Source: Zhengella mangrovi
GTDB lineage: Bacteria > Pseudomonadota > Alphaproteobacteria > Rhizobiales > Rhizobiaceae
DNA: 64,000 bases
Direction: 5' to 3'
NCBI RefSeq assembly: GCF_002727065.1
Contig: NZ_PDVP01000001.1
Location: forward strand, 496,001-560,000
The notes under the pieces were generated by a model. It was given only the letters and a program-made list of their open reading frames with translations. It ran no database searches and was not told the DNA's origin. This document shows, one piece after another, positions 46,320 to 55,784 of the stretch; within the stretch, counting starts at the first letter, position 1, and the number at the start of each line of letters is the position of its first letter. The translations under genes were made by a program, and so were the position numbers.

Positions 46320-48010
46320 GCATCGACGCCGTGACGCTGGCGATCCTGAAGGGGCGGCTGGAACAGATCGCCGACGAGATGGACGCCACCCTGTTCCGTT
46401 CGGCCTTCAATCCGATCATCGCCGAGGCCCACGATGCCTCCCATGGCATCTACGATGCGGTCACCGGCGAGACGCTGGTGCAGGGCAAGTCGGGCCTGCC
46501 GATCTTCGTCGGCGTCATGGCCTTCGCGGTCAAGGCCGTGATCGACAAGGCCGCGGCCTCGGGCGGCGTCCACGAGGGCGACGTCTGGATCTTCAACGAT
46601 CCCTATGACGGCGGCACGCACCTGTCCGATTTCCGGCTGGTCAAGCCGGTCTTCCGCGATGGCAGCCTGTTCTGCTTCCTGGCGTCGGTCGGCCACTGGC
46701 ACGATGTCGGCGGCAACGTGCCGGGCAATTACAATCCCGTCGCCACCGAGAGCTTCCAGGAGGGCATGCTGATTCCGCCGGTCAAGCTCTACGACAAGGG
46801 CGAGTGGCGCCAGGACATCGTCGACATCCTGTCGGCCAACTCGCGCCTGCCACTGTCGCTCTACGGCGACCTCAACGGCCAGATCAACGCGCTCGATCTT
46901 GGCGAAAGGCGCATCCACGCGCTGATCGACGACTACGGCGACGGCACGGTTGCGGACTGCCTGGGCGAGTTGAAGGAGAGGGCGGCGCAGATGATGCGCG
47001 CGCAGATCGCCTCGCTGCCGGACGGCACGGTGTCGGCGGAGGATTTCCTCGACAACGACGGCATCGTCGACGAACCGCTGAAGATCGCGCTCGACATGAC
47101 CATCGACGGCGACCGCATGGTGCTCGATTTCTCGCGCTCGTCACCGGCCTGTGCCGGGCCCGTCAATATTTCGCGGTCGACGACGATCGCCGCCTGCTAC
47201 GTCGCGCTGAAACATGTCTTCGGCGACGTCCCGGCCAATGCCGGCGTGCTGGAACCCGTCGACTTCCGCATCCCGGAGGAGTCGCTGCTCTCGGTGAAGG
47301 CGCCGAAACCCGTCGGCGGCTACACAGAGACCATCCTGCGCCTGATCGACGTCGTCTTCGAGGCCGTGGCCCGGATCGCGCCCGACGATGCCATGGCCTG
47401 CGCTTACGGCACGATCAACGCGCTGTCGCTGGCCGGTCACCGCGCGAACGGCCAGCGCTGGGTGATGTTCTCCTTCTTCGGCGGCGGGCATGGCGCCCAT
47501 GGCCACGGCGACGGGCTGAACCACGGCAATGCGCCGATCTCCACCGCGACGATTCCGCCGCTGGAAATCCTCGAGGCCGCCTATCCCGTCTGCTTCACGC
47601 AATGGGCCCTGCGGCCGGATTCCGGCGGGGCGGGCGAACATCGCGGCGGCCTCGGCGCGATATACGAGATCGAACTGATGGAGAAATCCGCCGACGTGTT
47701 CCTCTTTGGCGAGCGCGGCAAGTTCGCCCCGCGCGGCGTGGCCGGCGGTGGTGACGCGGCCGTCAACCGCTTCACCTTCCAGCAGAACGACGGCGAACAC
47801 CAGCCGCCCATGGTCTCCAAGATGATCGGCATCAAGCTGAAACAGGGCCAGAAAGTGCGCCTCGAAACGCCCGGCGGCGGCGGCCACGGCGATCCGGGCA
47901 AGCGCCCGGCCGCGGCGATCGCGCGCGACGTGCGGCTGGGCTATGTCAGCCCGGAGGCGGCGGAACGCGATTACGGCTTTGAAGCCGGCAACGGGGAGGC
48001 CGGCCAATGA
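46316..48010 (+). CDS. hyuB: Hydantoinase B/oxoprolinase family subunit
   Basis: A 564-residue HyuB protein. VTLAILKGRLEQIADEMDAT at the start, the VWIFNDPYDGGTHLSD motif and the GHWHDVGGNVPGN metal-binding region, and the FGGGHGAHGHGDGLNHG glycine-histidine loop are all conserved. The C-terminal ETPGGGGHGDP is also standard. With HyuA it forms an ATP-dependent enzyme hydrolysing cyclic amides such as hydantoins or 5-oxoproline, or carboxylating ketones in some relatives. Overlaps HyuA by four bases. Confidence 0.92.
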   Translation: MSIDAVTLAILKGRLEQIADEMDATLFRSAFNPIIAEAHDASHGIYDAVTGETLVQGKSGLPIFVGVMAFAVKAVIDKAAASGGVHEGDVWIFNDPYDGGTHLSDFRLVKPVFRDGSLFCFLASVGHWHDVGGNVPGNYNPVATESFQEGMLIPPVKLYDKGEWRQDIVDILSANSRLPLSLYGDLNGQINALDLGERRIHALIDDYGDGTVADCLGELKERAAQMMRAQIASLPDGTVSAEDFLDNDGIVDEPLKIALDMTIDGDRMVLDFSRSSPACAGPVNISRSTTIAACYVALKHVFGDVPANAGVLEPVDFRIPEESLLSVKAPKPVGGYTETILRLIDVVFEAVARIAPDDAMACAYGTINALSLAGHRANGQRWVMFSFFGGGHGAHGHGDGLNHGNAPISTATIPPLEILEAAYPVCFTQWALRPDSGGAGEHRGGLGAIYEIELMEKSADVFLFGERGKFAPRGVAGGGDAAVNRFTFQQNDGEHQPPMVSKMIGIKLKQGQKVRLETPGGGGHGDPGKRPAAAIARDVRLGYVSPEAAERDYGFEAGNGEAGQ

Positions 48011-50067
48011 GCGGGCGGATCGTGATCGGTGTCGACGTTGGCGGCACCTTCACCGACATTTTCGTGCTCGACGAGGCCGCCGGCACCGTGAAGACCGGTA
48101 AGGTGCCGTCGACGCGCGGCGACCAGTCGAAGGGCTTCGTCGAGGGGATCGGCGGGTTGGTGCCGGACTTTTCCGCCATCGGCACGGTGGTGCACGGCAC
48201 GACGGTCGGCACCAACGCGCTGCTCGAACGAAAGGGCGCGCGCACGGGCATCATCACCACTGCCGGCTTCCGCGACGTGCTGGAAATGCGCCGCCGCGAC
48301 CGCCCGACGACCTGGGGCCTGGCAGGATCCTTCGAGCCGGTGGTGGAGCGCCCGGACCGCGTGGAGGTGGACGAGCGCGTGCTGGCCGATGGCACCGTGC
48401 GGCTGGCCGTCGATCCCGAATCCGTCAGGGCACAGGCGATGGCCCTGCGCGAGGCAGGCTGCGAGGCGGCTTGCGTGTTCTTCATCAACGGCTATGCCAA
48501 TGATACCAACGAACGTGTGGCGGTGGAGGCCGTGCGCTCGGTCTGGCCGAATGCCCACGTGACGGCGGCGACCGAGATCCTGCCGGAAATCCGCGAGTTC
48601 GAGCGGCTGTCGACGGCGACGCTGAACGCCTACCTGCAACCGGTGGTCTCGTCCTATCTCGACCGGCTCGAAACGGGTCTGAAGGGTCGCGGCTTCGGCG
48701 GCGACGTGCTGATCGTACAGTCCAACGGCGGCGTCATGTCGGTGGAAACGGCCAAGCGCTATCCGGTCCGTACCGCGCTGTCCGGGCCGGCGGCCGGCGT
48801 GATCGCGGCGACGGCCATCGCCAGCGCCGCCGGCTTCGACAACATCATCACCTGCGACATGGGCGGCACGTCCTTCGACGTGTCGCTGGTGGCTGGCGGC
48901 GAAGCGGCATTGGCGGCGCAGACGGCCATCGATTTCGGCATGGTCGTGCGCACGCCGATGATCGAGATCACCACCATCGGCGCGGGCGGCGGCTCCATCG
49001 CGTCGGTTGACAAAAGCGGGCTTCTCCAGGTGGGGCCGGAATCGGCCGGGTCCGATCCGGGGCCGGTCTGTTACGGGCTCGGCAACGATCGCCCGACGGT
49101 GACCGACGCGAACCTTGTGCTCGGCCGCATCAATGCCGCGCGGCCCATCGGCGGCAAGCTGGACCGGCTGGATGTGGAGGCTGCGCGCGCGGCCATTGCT
49201 CGCGTGGTGGCAGGGCCTCTGGGCCTTTCCGTCGAGGATGCCGCGGAAGCGATCCTGAAGCTCGCCAATGCCAAGATGGCCGGCGCGATCCGTCTGGTCT
49301 CCATCGAGAAGGGCCATGACCCGGCACGTTTCGCGGCCATGCCCTTCGGCGGCGGCGGCGCCCTGCACACGGGCGCGCTGATCAAGGAAGTGGGCCTCGG
49401 CTCAGCCCTTGTGCCGCGCTTCCCGGGCGTGACCTCGGCGCTGGGCTGCGTGGTCGCCGACATGCGCCATGACCGCGTGCAGACGGTCAACCGGCTTGTG
49501 GACCAGGTCGACACGGCCGCGCTTGGCCGTGAGATGGAAGCGGAAGCCGGCGCCATTCGTGGCGTACTCGAAGCCTCCGGCATCGCCTTTGCGGCCATCG
49601 ACACCGTCTATGAACTGGACATGCTCTACCTCGGCCAGACGCACACCGTGTCAGTGACGCTGGACGGTGCGGGACCGGACCTGACGGCAGCCGACATCCG
49701 CACGGCCTTCGAGCGCGCCTATCGCGCTGCCTACGGCCGCCTGCTGGACGGTATCGCGATGCGGGTGATGAACTACCGCGTCGCGGTCATCGGTCGCCGT
49801 CCGGACCTCGACATGGCGGTCTTCGCGCCGGAAAACGGCAAGCCGGCCGAGGCCTGCCGCACCGGAACGCGGACGGTCTGGTGCGATGGCGCGGCACATG
49901 AGGCCGGCGTCTACGAGCGCCTTGACCTCGCCGCCGGTGAGCGGATCGCGGGACCGGCACTGATGGAGCAGGCGGACACGACCATCTTCGTCGATCCGGG
50001 CCTGGAAGCGGTGGTCGATGCCTTCGGCAACCTGGTGATCCGTCGCATGGAGGTGAGCCATGGCTGA
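48007..50067 (+). CDS. hyuA: Hydantoinase A/oxoprolinase family subunit
   Basis: A 686-residue ATP-binding subunit of the ASKHA fold. IGVDVGGTFTDIFV at the N-terminus and ITCDMGGTSFDVSLV in the second half are the two phosphate-binding loops; RTALSGPAAGVIAA is the adenosine motif. The HyuA N-terminal region, hydantoinase/oxoprolinase core and C-terminal domain are all present at full length. It supplies ATP-driven activation of the amide for HyuB. The order HyuB then HyuA is the reverse of many operons. It overlaps the next gene by eight bases. Confidence 0.93.
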   Translation: MSGRIVIGVDVGGTFTDIFVLDEAAGTVKTGKVPSTRGDQSKGFVEGIGGLVPDFSAIGTVVHGTTVGTNALLERKGARTGIITTAGFRDVLEMRRRDRPTTWGLAGSFEPVVERPDRVEVDERVLADGTVRLAVDPESVRAQAMALREAGCEAACVFFINGYANDTNERVAVEAVRSVWPNAHVTAATEILPEIREFERLSTATLNAYLQPVVSSYLDRLETGLKGRGFGGDVLIVQSNGGVMSVETAKRYPVRTALSGPAAGVIAATAIASAAGFDNIITCDMGGTSFDVSLVAGGEAALAAQTAIDFGMVVRTPMIEITTIGAGGGSIASVDKSGLLQVGPESAGSDPGPVCYGLGNDRPTVTDANLVLGRINAARPIGGKLDRLDVEAARAAIARVVAGPLGLSVEDAAEAILKLANAKMAGAIRLVSIEKGHDPARFAAMPFGGGGALHTGALIKEVGLGSALVPRFPGVTSALGCVVADMRHDRVQTVNRLVDQVDTAALGREMEAEAGAIRGVLEASGIAFAAIDTVYELDMLYLGQTHTVSVTLDGAGPDLTAADIRTAFERAYRAAYGRLLDGIAMRVMNYRVAVIGRRPDLDMAVFAPENGKPAEACRTGTRTVWCDGAAHEAGVYERLDLAAGERIAGPALMEQADTTIFVDPGLEAVVDAFGNLVIRRMEVSHG

Positions 50068-50674
50068 CGGGCCGCTTGACCTGGCCCGCACGGGCCTGCT
50101 GATCGTCGACCTGCAGAACGACTTCATACATTCCGATGGCGCGTACGGACGCGGCGGGCAGACAAGCGCGGCCATCGCCGCTCTTCCGGAGCGGGTGAAG
50201 CCGGTGGCCGATGCACTGCGGGCGGCGGGCGGCTGGGTGATCTCCACCCAGTTCACGCTGGTGCCGGGCAAGGGGGGTGAACCCTTCATCTCGCCGCACC
50301 TGAAGGCGCTGCGGCCATTTCTCGGCAAGGGCGACTTCGCGCCGGGCGCCTGGGGCCACCAACTGGTCGACACGTTGCAGCCCGCCGACCTGACGGTGGA
50401 AAAGGTCGCCTATTCCGCCTTCTACATGACGCGCATGGAGTTCGTGCTCCGCAAGGCGGGCATCGACACGCTGATGATCTGCGGCATCGTCACCAATGGC
50501 GGCGTCGCCTCGACGCTGCGCGATGCGCATGTCCGCGATTTCCGCACGATCCTTCTGACCGATGGCTGCGCGGCCTTCCGGCAGGAGGTGCATGACACGG
50601 CCATTGCCGACCTCTCGACGATCGCCACGCCCATGACCTGTGCCGGGGCCGAGGCCATGGTGCGGGGAAACTGA
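50060..50674 (+). CDS. Isochorismatase-fold protein with Gly at the catalytic Cys position
   Basis: A 204-residue isochorismatase-superfamily protein. The N-terminal aspartate is in LLIVDLQNDF (D17), and K115 lies in VEKVAYSAF. The nucleophile position, normally TNxCV, reads TNGGV with G148 (codon GGC) in place of Cys. Amidohydrolases of this fold need that Cys; isochorismatases such as EntB and PhzD naturally have Gly there. It may therefore hydrolyse a vinyl-ether or other bond, or be inactive as an amidase. The setting after HyuA/HyuB would otherwise suggest a carbamoyl or half-amide hydrolase. Confidence 0.85.
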   Translation: MADGPLDLARTGLLIVDLQNDFIHSDGAYGRGGQTSAAIAALPERVKPVADALRAAGGWVISTQFTLVPGKGGEPFISPHLKALRPFLGKGDFAPGAWGHQLVDTLQPADLTVEKVAYSAFYMTRMEFVLRKAGIDTLMICGIVTNGGVASTLRDAHVRDFRTILLTDGCAAFRQEVHDTAIADLSTIATPMTCAGAEAMVRGN

Positions 50675-50675
50675 C

Positions 50676-52073
50676 ATGGCAGGCCGTGTCGTCATCGGGC
50701 GTCCGGAACGCATCGACGTCGAAACCGGCGTGCTGGTCATCGGCGGCGGCGCCTGCGGCCTGACAGCGGCGCTGCGCGCACGGGCGGCCGGTGCCGAGGT
50801 CCTGGTCCTGGAGCGCGATGCCTCGCCCAGCGGCTCGACCTCGATGTCGTCTGGTTTCGTGCCGGCGCCGGCGACGCGGTTCCAGCGCGCTGCCGGCATC
50901 GCGGTCGATACGCCGGACCTGTTTTTCACAGACATCATGGCCAAGTCGAAGGGCAAGTCGCGCGAAGACCTCGCACGGCTGGCGTCGAAAAGCATCGGGC
51001 CGGCGGTGGAGTGGCTGGCCGATCACGCCGGCATCGAGTGGATCGTGCTCGATGATTTCCTCTATCCGGGCCATTCGAGGCACCGCATGCATGCCGTGCC
51101 GGAAAAGACCGGCGCGGCGCTGGAGGCGCGCCTGCTGGCAGCGGCGGATGCGGCGGACATCCCCGTGGTCACCAGTGCGCGCGCCGACCGGCTTTTCGTC
51201 GATGACGGCCGGGTGGTTGCCGTGGAAATCGGACGGCCCGATGGCGCAAGCGAGGTGGTCGGCTGCGGCGCCCTCGTCCTGGCCTGCAACGGATACGGCG
51301 GCAACCGCGACCTGGTCGCCCGCCACATCCCGCAGATCGCCTCGGGCCTCTACTACGGCCATGCCGGCAACACCGGCGACGCCGTGCTGTGGGGGCAGGA
51401 GCTTGGCGCGGCGCTGGATCACCTGTCCGGCTACCAGGGACACGGATCGCTGGCCCATCCGCATGGCATCCTGATCACCTGGGCGCTGATGATGGAGGGC
51501 GGGATCCAGGTCAACCGCGACGGGCAGCGCTTCTCCAACGAGCATGGCGGCTATTCGGAACAGGCAGTCCACGTGCTGGCACAGCCGGACGGTATCGCCT
51601 GGGCGATCTATGACCGGCGCATCCATGACTTTGCCCTGTCCTTCCCGGACTACCGCGAAGCCGTCGAGGCGGGTGCCATCCGGCAGGGCGAAACCGTTGC
51701 GGCGCTTGCCGGGGCGACGGGATTGCCGCGAGAGGCCCTGGATGAAACCCTGCAGACGGTCGCTTCGCTGCAGGCTGGCGGAGGCGCCGATCCTTTCGGC
51801 CGGGACTTTACCGGCAAGCCGGCCCTGGCGGCGCCGTTTTACGCGGTCAAGGTCACCGGCGCCCTGTTCCATACCCAGGGCGGGCTGGTCATCGACGCAT
51901 ACGCCCGGGTCCTGCGCCCGGACGGCCGGGTCTTCGAAAACCTGTTTGCCGGCGGTGGCGCCGCATGCGGCGTTTCGGGTCCCGATGTCTCGGGCTATCT
52001 CTCTGGCAATGGCCTCCTGACCGCCATCGGCTTCGGCTGGCTGGCCGGTGACGCGGCTGCACGGCTGGTCTGA
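50676..52073 (+). CDS. FAD-dependent oxidoreductase, fumarate reductase/tricarballylate dehydrogenase-like
   Basis: A 465-residue flavoprotein of the FAD_binding_2 family. The dinucleotide motif is VLVIGGGACGLTAALRARAA; SGSTSMSSGFVPA is the second FAD contact and GSLAHPHG carries a histidine typical of the substrate site. GVSGPDVSGYLSGNGLLTA near the C-terminus closes the FAD site. The family oxidises succinate-like acids or tricarballylate (TcuA) or reduces fumarate. It is the last gene of cluster A; the gene order suggests it dehydrogenates a saturated diacid or triacid before hydration. The start is 2 bases after the upstream stop. Confidence 0.87.
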   Translation: MAGRVVIGRPERIDVETGVLVIGGGACGLTAALRARAAGAEVLVLERDASPSGSTSMSSGFVPAPATRFQRAAGIAVDTPDLFFTDIMAKSKGKSREDLARLASKSIGPAVEWLADHAGIEWIVLDDFLYPGHSRHRMHAVPEKTGAALEARLLAAADAADIPVVTSARADRLFVDDGRVVAVEIGRPDGASEVVGCGALVLACNGYGGNRDLVARHIPQIASGLYYGHAGNTGDAVLWGQELGAALDHLSGYQGHGSLAHPHGILITWALMMEGGIQVNRDGQRFSNEHGGYSEQAVHVLAQPDGIAWAIYDRRIHDFALSFPDYREAVEAGAIRQGETVAALAGATGLPREALDETLQTVASLQAGGGADPFGRDFTGKPALAAPFYAVKVTGALFHTQGGLVIDAYARVLRPDGRVFENLFAGGGAACGVSGPDVSGYLSGNGLLTAIGFGWLAGDAAARLV

Positions 52074-52158
52074 CCGGCACGCCTTCCTTCGGCAAGTTCC
52101 ATCAATTGATCGCGGCCCGGGGATGGGCGAGCCCCGTCGGCGCGGATGAACTTGATGC

Positions 52159-52185
52159 TTCAAGCATGAATATTTTAAGCTTGAA
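52159..52185 (+). promoter_or_regulatory. Tandem MarR-type palindromes upstream of cluster B
   Basis: Two 12-base near-palindromes, TTCAAGCATGAA (52159-52170) and TTTAAGCTTGAA (52174-52185), each differ by one base from TTCAAGCTTGAA, and their centres are 15 bases apart. They lie 59 bases before the first gene of cluster B in an AT-rich stretch that stands out from the GC-rich surroundings. The cluster encodes a MarR protein, and members of this family typically bind such sites near their operons. Confidence 0.65.
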
Positions 52186-52243
52186 ATAAATCGACGGCGC
52201 GTTATCCTGCTTTCCACGTCACGGTCGGAAAGGGAGGACAGCA

Positions 52244-54541
52244 ATGCGCGTGTTGTGCCTGGGCGGCGGTCCCGCCGGCCTCTACTTCGCCATCTCGATG
52301 AAGCTGCGCGACCCGTCACACGAAGTCGTCGTTCTCGAGCGCAACCGCGCCGACGACACCTTCGGCTGGGGCGTGGTGCTCTCCGACGACGCGATGGGAA
52401 AGCTGCGCGTCAACGATCCGGACAGCGCCGAAGAGATCCAGCGGAACTTCGCCTACTGGGATGACATTGCCGTCATCCACCGCGGCGTGCGCACCGTCTC
52501 GGGCGGCCACGGCTTTGCCGGCATCGGCCGCATGAAGCTGCTGACCATCCTGCAGGCGCGCGCCCGCGAGCTCGGTGTCGACATGCGGTTCTCGACCGAG
52601 TTCCGGTCGGCGGAAGACTATCGCCGGGACTATGATCTCGTTGTCGCATGCGATGGCATCAACTCGGCGGTGCGGCGCGAATATGCCGACGTCTTTCGCC
52701 CCGACATCGACATGCGCCTGTGCAAGTTCATCTGGCTCGGCACCCGCCAGAAGTTCGACGACGCATTCACCTTCATCTTCGAGAAATCCGAGCATGGCTG
52801 GATGTGGATTCACGCCTACCAGTTCGACGCCGACATGGCGACGGTGATCGTCGAATGCTCGCAGGAGACCTGGGACAACTGGGGCTTCGAAGGCATGTCG
52901 AAGGAAGAGGGCATCGCCGTCTGCGAAAAGGTGTTCGCCAAGCATCTCGGCGGACACCCGCTCATCTCCAATGCCAGCCATCTGCGCGGATCCGCCGTGT
53001 GGATGAATTTCCCGCGCGTCATCTGCGAGCGCTGGCATCACGGCAATGTGGTGCTGATGGGCGACGCCGCGGCAACCGGCCACTTCTCCATCGGCTCCGG
53101 TACGAGGCTCGCCTTCGACAGCGCCATTGCGCTGGCCGGCTACCTGCATTCCGAGCCGACGCTCAAGGGTGCCTTCGAGCGCTACCAGGCCGAGCGGCGT
53201 CTCGAGGTCCTGCGGCTCCAGTCGGCGGCGCGCAATTCGCTGGAATGGTTCGAGGAGGTCGAGCGGTATCTCGATCTCGATCCGGTCCAGTTCAACTATT
53301 CCCTGCTGACGAGGTCCCAGCGCATCAGCCACGAGAACCTGCGCCTGCGTGATCCAGGCTGGCTGGAAAGCGCCGAGGCCTGGTTCCAGCACAGGGCCGG
53401 CGTTGCCGACAATACGCCGGTACGCCGGCCGATGTTCGCGCCCTATCGCCTGCGCGACATGGAACTGAAGAACCGGATCGTCGTCTCGCCCATGGCGCAG
53501 TACAAGGCCGTCGATGGCTGCCCGACGGACTGGCACCTGGTTCATTACGGCGAACGGGCCAAGGGCGGCGCCGGTCTCGTCTTCACGGAGATGACCTGCG
53601 TCTCGCCGGAAGGGCGGATCACGCCCGGCTGCCCCGGCACCTATGCGCCCGAACACGAGGCCGCGTGGACACGCATTGTCGATTTCGTCCACGCCGAGAC
53701 CGGGGCGAAAATCTGCCTGCAGATCGGCCATTCCGGTGCCAAGGGCTCGACGCAGCGCGGCTGGGAGGAAATGGACGCGCCGCTGAAGAGCGGCAACTGG
53801 GACCTGCTCTCGCCTTCCGGCGTGCCGTGGTCGGACCGCAACGCGACACCGAAGGCCATGACCCGCGCCGACATGGACCGGGTGCGCGACCAGTTCGTTG
53901 CCGCGGCCACGATGGCCGAACGGGCGGGCTTCGACATGATCGAACTGCACATGGCCCATGGCTATCTGCTGTCGTCCTTCATCACGCCGCTGACCAACCG
54001 GCGAACCGATGACTATGGCGGCAGCCTGGAAAACCGGATGCGCTGGCCGCTGGAAGTCTTCCATGCGGTTCGCGAAGCCTGGCCGGCTCACAAGCCGGTC
54101 TCGGTGCGCATTTCGGCCAATGACTGGGTCGGCGAGGATGGCGTGACGCCGCAGGATGCCGTGGCGGTCGCGGCGATGCTGAAACAAGCCGGCGTCGACA
54201 TCTGCGACGTCTCGGCCGGCCAGACCACGCCGCGTGCCCGGCCGGTTTACGGACGGATGTTCCAGACGCCCTTTTCCGACCGGATCCGCAACGAGGCGCA
54301 GATGGCGACCATGGCCGTCGGCAACATCTACGAACCGGACCACGTCAATTCCATCCTCATGGCCGGGCGTGCCGACCTCGTCTGCCTGGCGCGTCCGCAT
54401 CTCGCTGATCCCTACTGGACGCTGCACGCGGCCAGCCAGCTTGGCGACCGCGAGGAAAAATGGCCCGATCCGTATATGCCGGGCCGCGACCAGCTCTGGC
54501 GGCTTGCCGAGCGCGCCGCGGAAATGGAGCTGCGGGCATGA
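52244..54541 (+). CDS. 2-aminobenzoyl-CoA (or salicylyl-CoA) monooxygenase fused to Old Yellow Enzyme-type reductase
   Basis: A 765-residue fusion. Residues 1 to about 385 form a class A flavin hydroxylase ([35 protein letters not shown] as the second FAD site). From about residue 395 to the end is an Old Yellow Enzyme/NADH:flavin oxidoreductase domain ([39 protein letters not shown] with histidines in the substrate site). This two-domain layout is that of 2-aminobenzoyl-CoA monooxygenase/reductase of Azoarcus evansii, which hydroxylates and reduces the ring of 2-aminobenzoyl-CoA. Salicylyl-CoA 5-hydroxylase is a close alternative. Neighbouring ligase and RidA favour the amino substrate. Confidence 0.9.
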   Translation: MRVLCLGGGPAGLYFAISMKLRDPSHEVVVLERNRADDTFGWGVVLSDDAMGKLRVNDPDSAEEIQRNFAYWDDIAVIHRGVRTVSGGHGFAGIGRMKLLTILQARARELGVDMRFSTEFRSAEDYRRDYDLVVACDGINSAVRREYADVFRPDIDMRLCKFIWLGTRQKFDDAFTFIFEKSEHGWMWIHAYQFDADMATVIVECSQETWDNWGFEGMSKEEGIAVCEKVFAKHLGGHPLISNASHLRGSAVWMNFPRVICERWHHGNVVLMGDAAATGHFSIGSGTRLAFDSAIALAGYLHSEPTLKGAFERYQAERRLEVLRLQSAARNSLEWFEEVERYLDLDPVQFNYSLLTRSQRISHENLRLRDPGWLESAEAWFQHRAGVADNTPVRRPMFAPYRLRDMELKNRIVVSPMAQYKAVDGCPTDWHLVHYGERAKGGAGLVFTEMTCVSPEGRITPGCPGTYAPEHEAAWTRIVDFVHAETGAKICLQIGHSGAKGSTQRGWEEMDAPLKSGNWDLLSPSGVPWSDRNATPKAMTRADMDRVRDQFVAAATMAERAGFDMIELHMAHGYLLSSFITPLTNRRTDDYGGSLENRMRWPLEVFHAVREAWPAHKPVSVRISANDWVGEDGVTPQDAVAVAAMLKQAGVDICDVSAGQTTPRARPVYGRMFQTPFSDRIRNEAQMATMAVGNIYEPDHVNSILMAGRADLVCLARPHLADPYWTLHAASQLGDREEKWPDPYMPGRDQLWRLAERAAEMELRA

Positions 54542-55257
54542 GGCGCGTTCTCGTCACCGGTGGCGGCTCGGGCATCGGAAGGGCAACGGCACGCGCCTTC
54601 GCCAAAGCGGGCAATGCGGTGACGATCGCCGGGCGCCGGCTCGACGCGCTGCAGGAGACCGACGGTGGCCTCGGGATGGAATGCCGGACCGCCGACGTCA
54701 CCGACGAGGCATCGGTCCGCGCACTGTTCGACCGGCCTTTCGACGTGGTGGTCGCCAATGCCGGCATGGGCGAGGCGGCGAAGGTCGCCGGCACCAGCCT
54801 GGATCTCTGGAACCGGACGCTGGCTGTAACGCTGACCGGTGTGTTCCTGACCTTCCGCGAGGCACTTGCCGGCATGACGGCCGGCGGCCGCCTGATCGCG
54901 ATATCCTCTGTTTCCGGGCTGCACGGCGAGGCAAACGTGGCCGCCTACAGCGCGGCCAAGCACGGCGTCATGGGCCTCGTCCGCTCGCTGGCACTGGAAG
55001 TGGCGAAATCCGGCATCACCTGCAACGCCGTCTGTCCCGGCTGGGTGCAGACGCCCATGGCCGAGGGGGCCGTGGCAGGCGCGATGAAGCGCTTCGGCAT
55101 CGATCGCGCGGAGGCGGAACGCCGGGTTTTCGGCAACACGCCGGCGGGACGGATCGTCGCGCCGGAAGAAGTGGCCGACGCGGTGCTCTACCTTGCCTCG
55201 CCGGGGGCCGCCATGGTCAACGGCCATGGCCTCGTTCTTTCCGGAGGAGATGCATGA
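54538..55257 (+). CDS. SDR-family oxidoreductase of the anthranilate cluster
   Basis: A 239-residue classical [11 protein letters not shown] near residue 7, [15 protein letters not shown] present, [20 protein letters not shown] with catalytic Ser, Tyr and Lys, and [11 protein letters not shown] start at 54538 is chosen since it overlaps the previous stop by four bases. In a CoA-dependent aromatic pathway it would act as a 3-hydroxyacyl-CoA dehydrogenase or reduce the ring ketone made by the monooxygenase/reductase. It overlaps the MarR gene by four bases. Confidence 0.87.
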   Translation: MRRVLVTGGGSGIGRATARAFAKAGNAVTIAGRRLDALQETDGGLGMECRTADVTDEASVRALFDRPFDVVVANAGMGEAAKVAGTSLDLWNRTLAVTLTGVFLTFREALAGMTAGGRLIAISSVSGLHGEANVAAYSAAKHGVMGLVRSLALEVAKSGITCNAVCPGWVQTPMAEGAVAGAMKRFGIDRAEAERRVFGNTPAGRIVAPEEVADAVLYLASPGAAMVNGHGLVLSGGDA

Positions 55258-55784
55258 GCGCGACCGGTCACGACCCGGATACCCTCCCGGCTCTGGAGGG
55301 CGGCCAGGACCCGGCCGCATCGAAGGAGCGCCTGCGCCTGTGGCTCAAGCTGCTCAAGGCCGCGCGCCTGGTGGAGGCGGACCTGCGCGAGCGCTTCCGC
55401 GCCGGCTATGCCACGACGCTGCCCCGTTTCGACGTGATGGCCGCGCTCAGCCGGTCGCGTGACGGGCTTCGGATGAGCGAGCTGTCCATGGAACTCAAGG
55501 TGTCCAACGGCAATGTGACCGGTATCGTCGACCGGCTGGTGGGCGAGGGGCTTGTCGTCCGTGTCCCTGTCGACAACGACCGCCGTGCGATGACGGTCCG
55601 CCTGACCGGCAAGGGCCGCGAGACCTTCGACATGCTGGCTGCGGTCCATGAAGGCTGGGTCGACGGTCTGCTCGGGGCGGTCGGCGCGGAGGAGGCACGC
55701 GACCTTGGACGCACGCTCGACCGGATTTCGGCCGAGGCCGCGGCGCACATGGAGACCATTGGCAAGGAAGGGAAGGATCGGTGA
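55254..55784 (+). CDS. MarR-family transcriptional regulator of the anthranilate cluster
   Basis: A 176-residue MarR protein with the winged helix ([19 protein letters not shown] and [20 protein letters not shown]). It is embedded inside the operon, not divergent. Many aromatic-acid MarR regulators respond to CoA thioesters of the substrate (BadR, CouR types), which would fit a 2-aminobenzoyl-CoA signal. The likely targets are the two palindromes at 52159-52185. The ligand is inference. Confidence 0.88.
   Translation: MSATGHDPDTLPALEGGQDPAASKERLRLWLKLLKAARLVEADLRERFRAGYATTLPRFDVMAALSRSRDGLRMSELSMELKVSNGNVTGIVDRLVGEGLVVRVPVDNDRRAMTVRLTGKGRETFDMLAAVHEGWVDGLLGAVGAEEARDLGRTLDRISAEAAAHMETIGKEGKDR

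Noticed and set aside
50060-50674. N-methylhydantoin to N-carbamoylsarcosine to sarcosine route with this protein as the amidase
   Set aside because: The expected nucleophile Cys is Gly. The Cys in ICGIV lies six residues upstream and does not align with the catalytic one.
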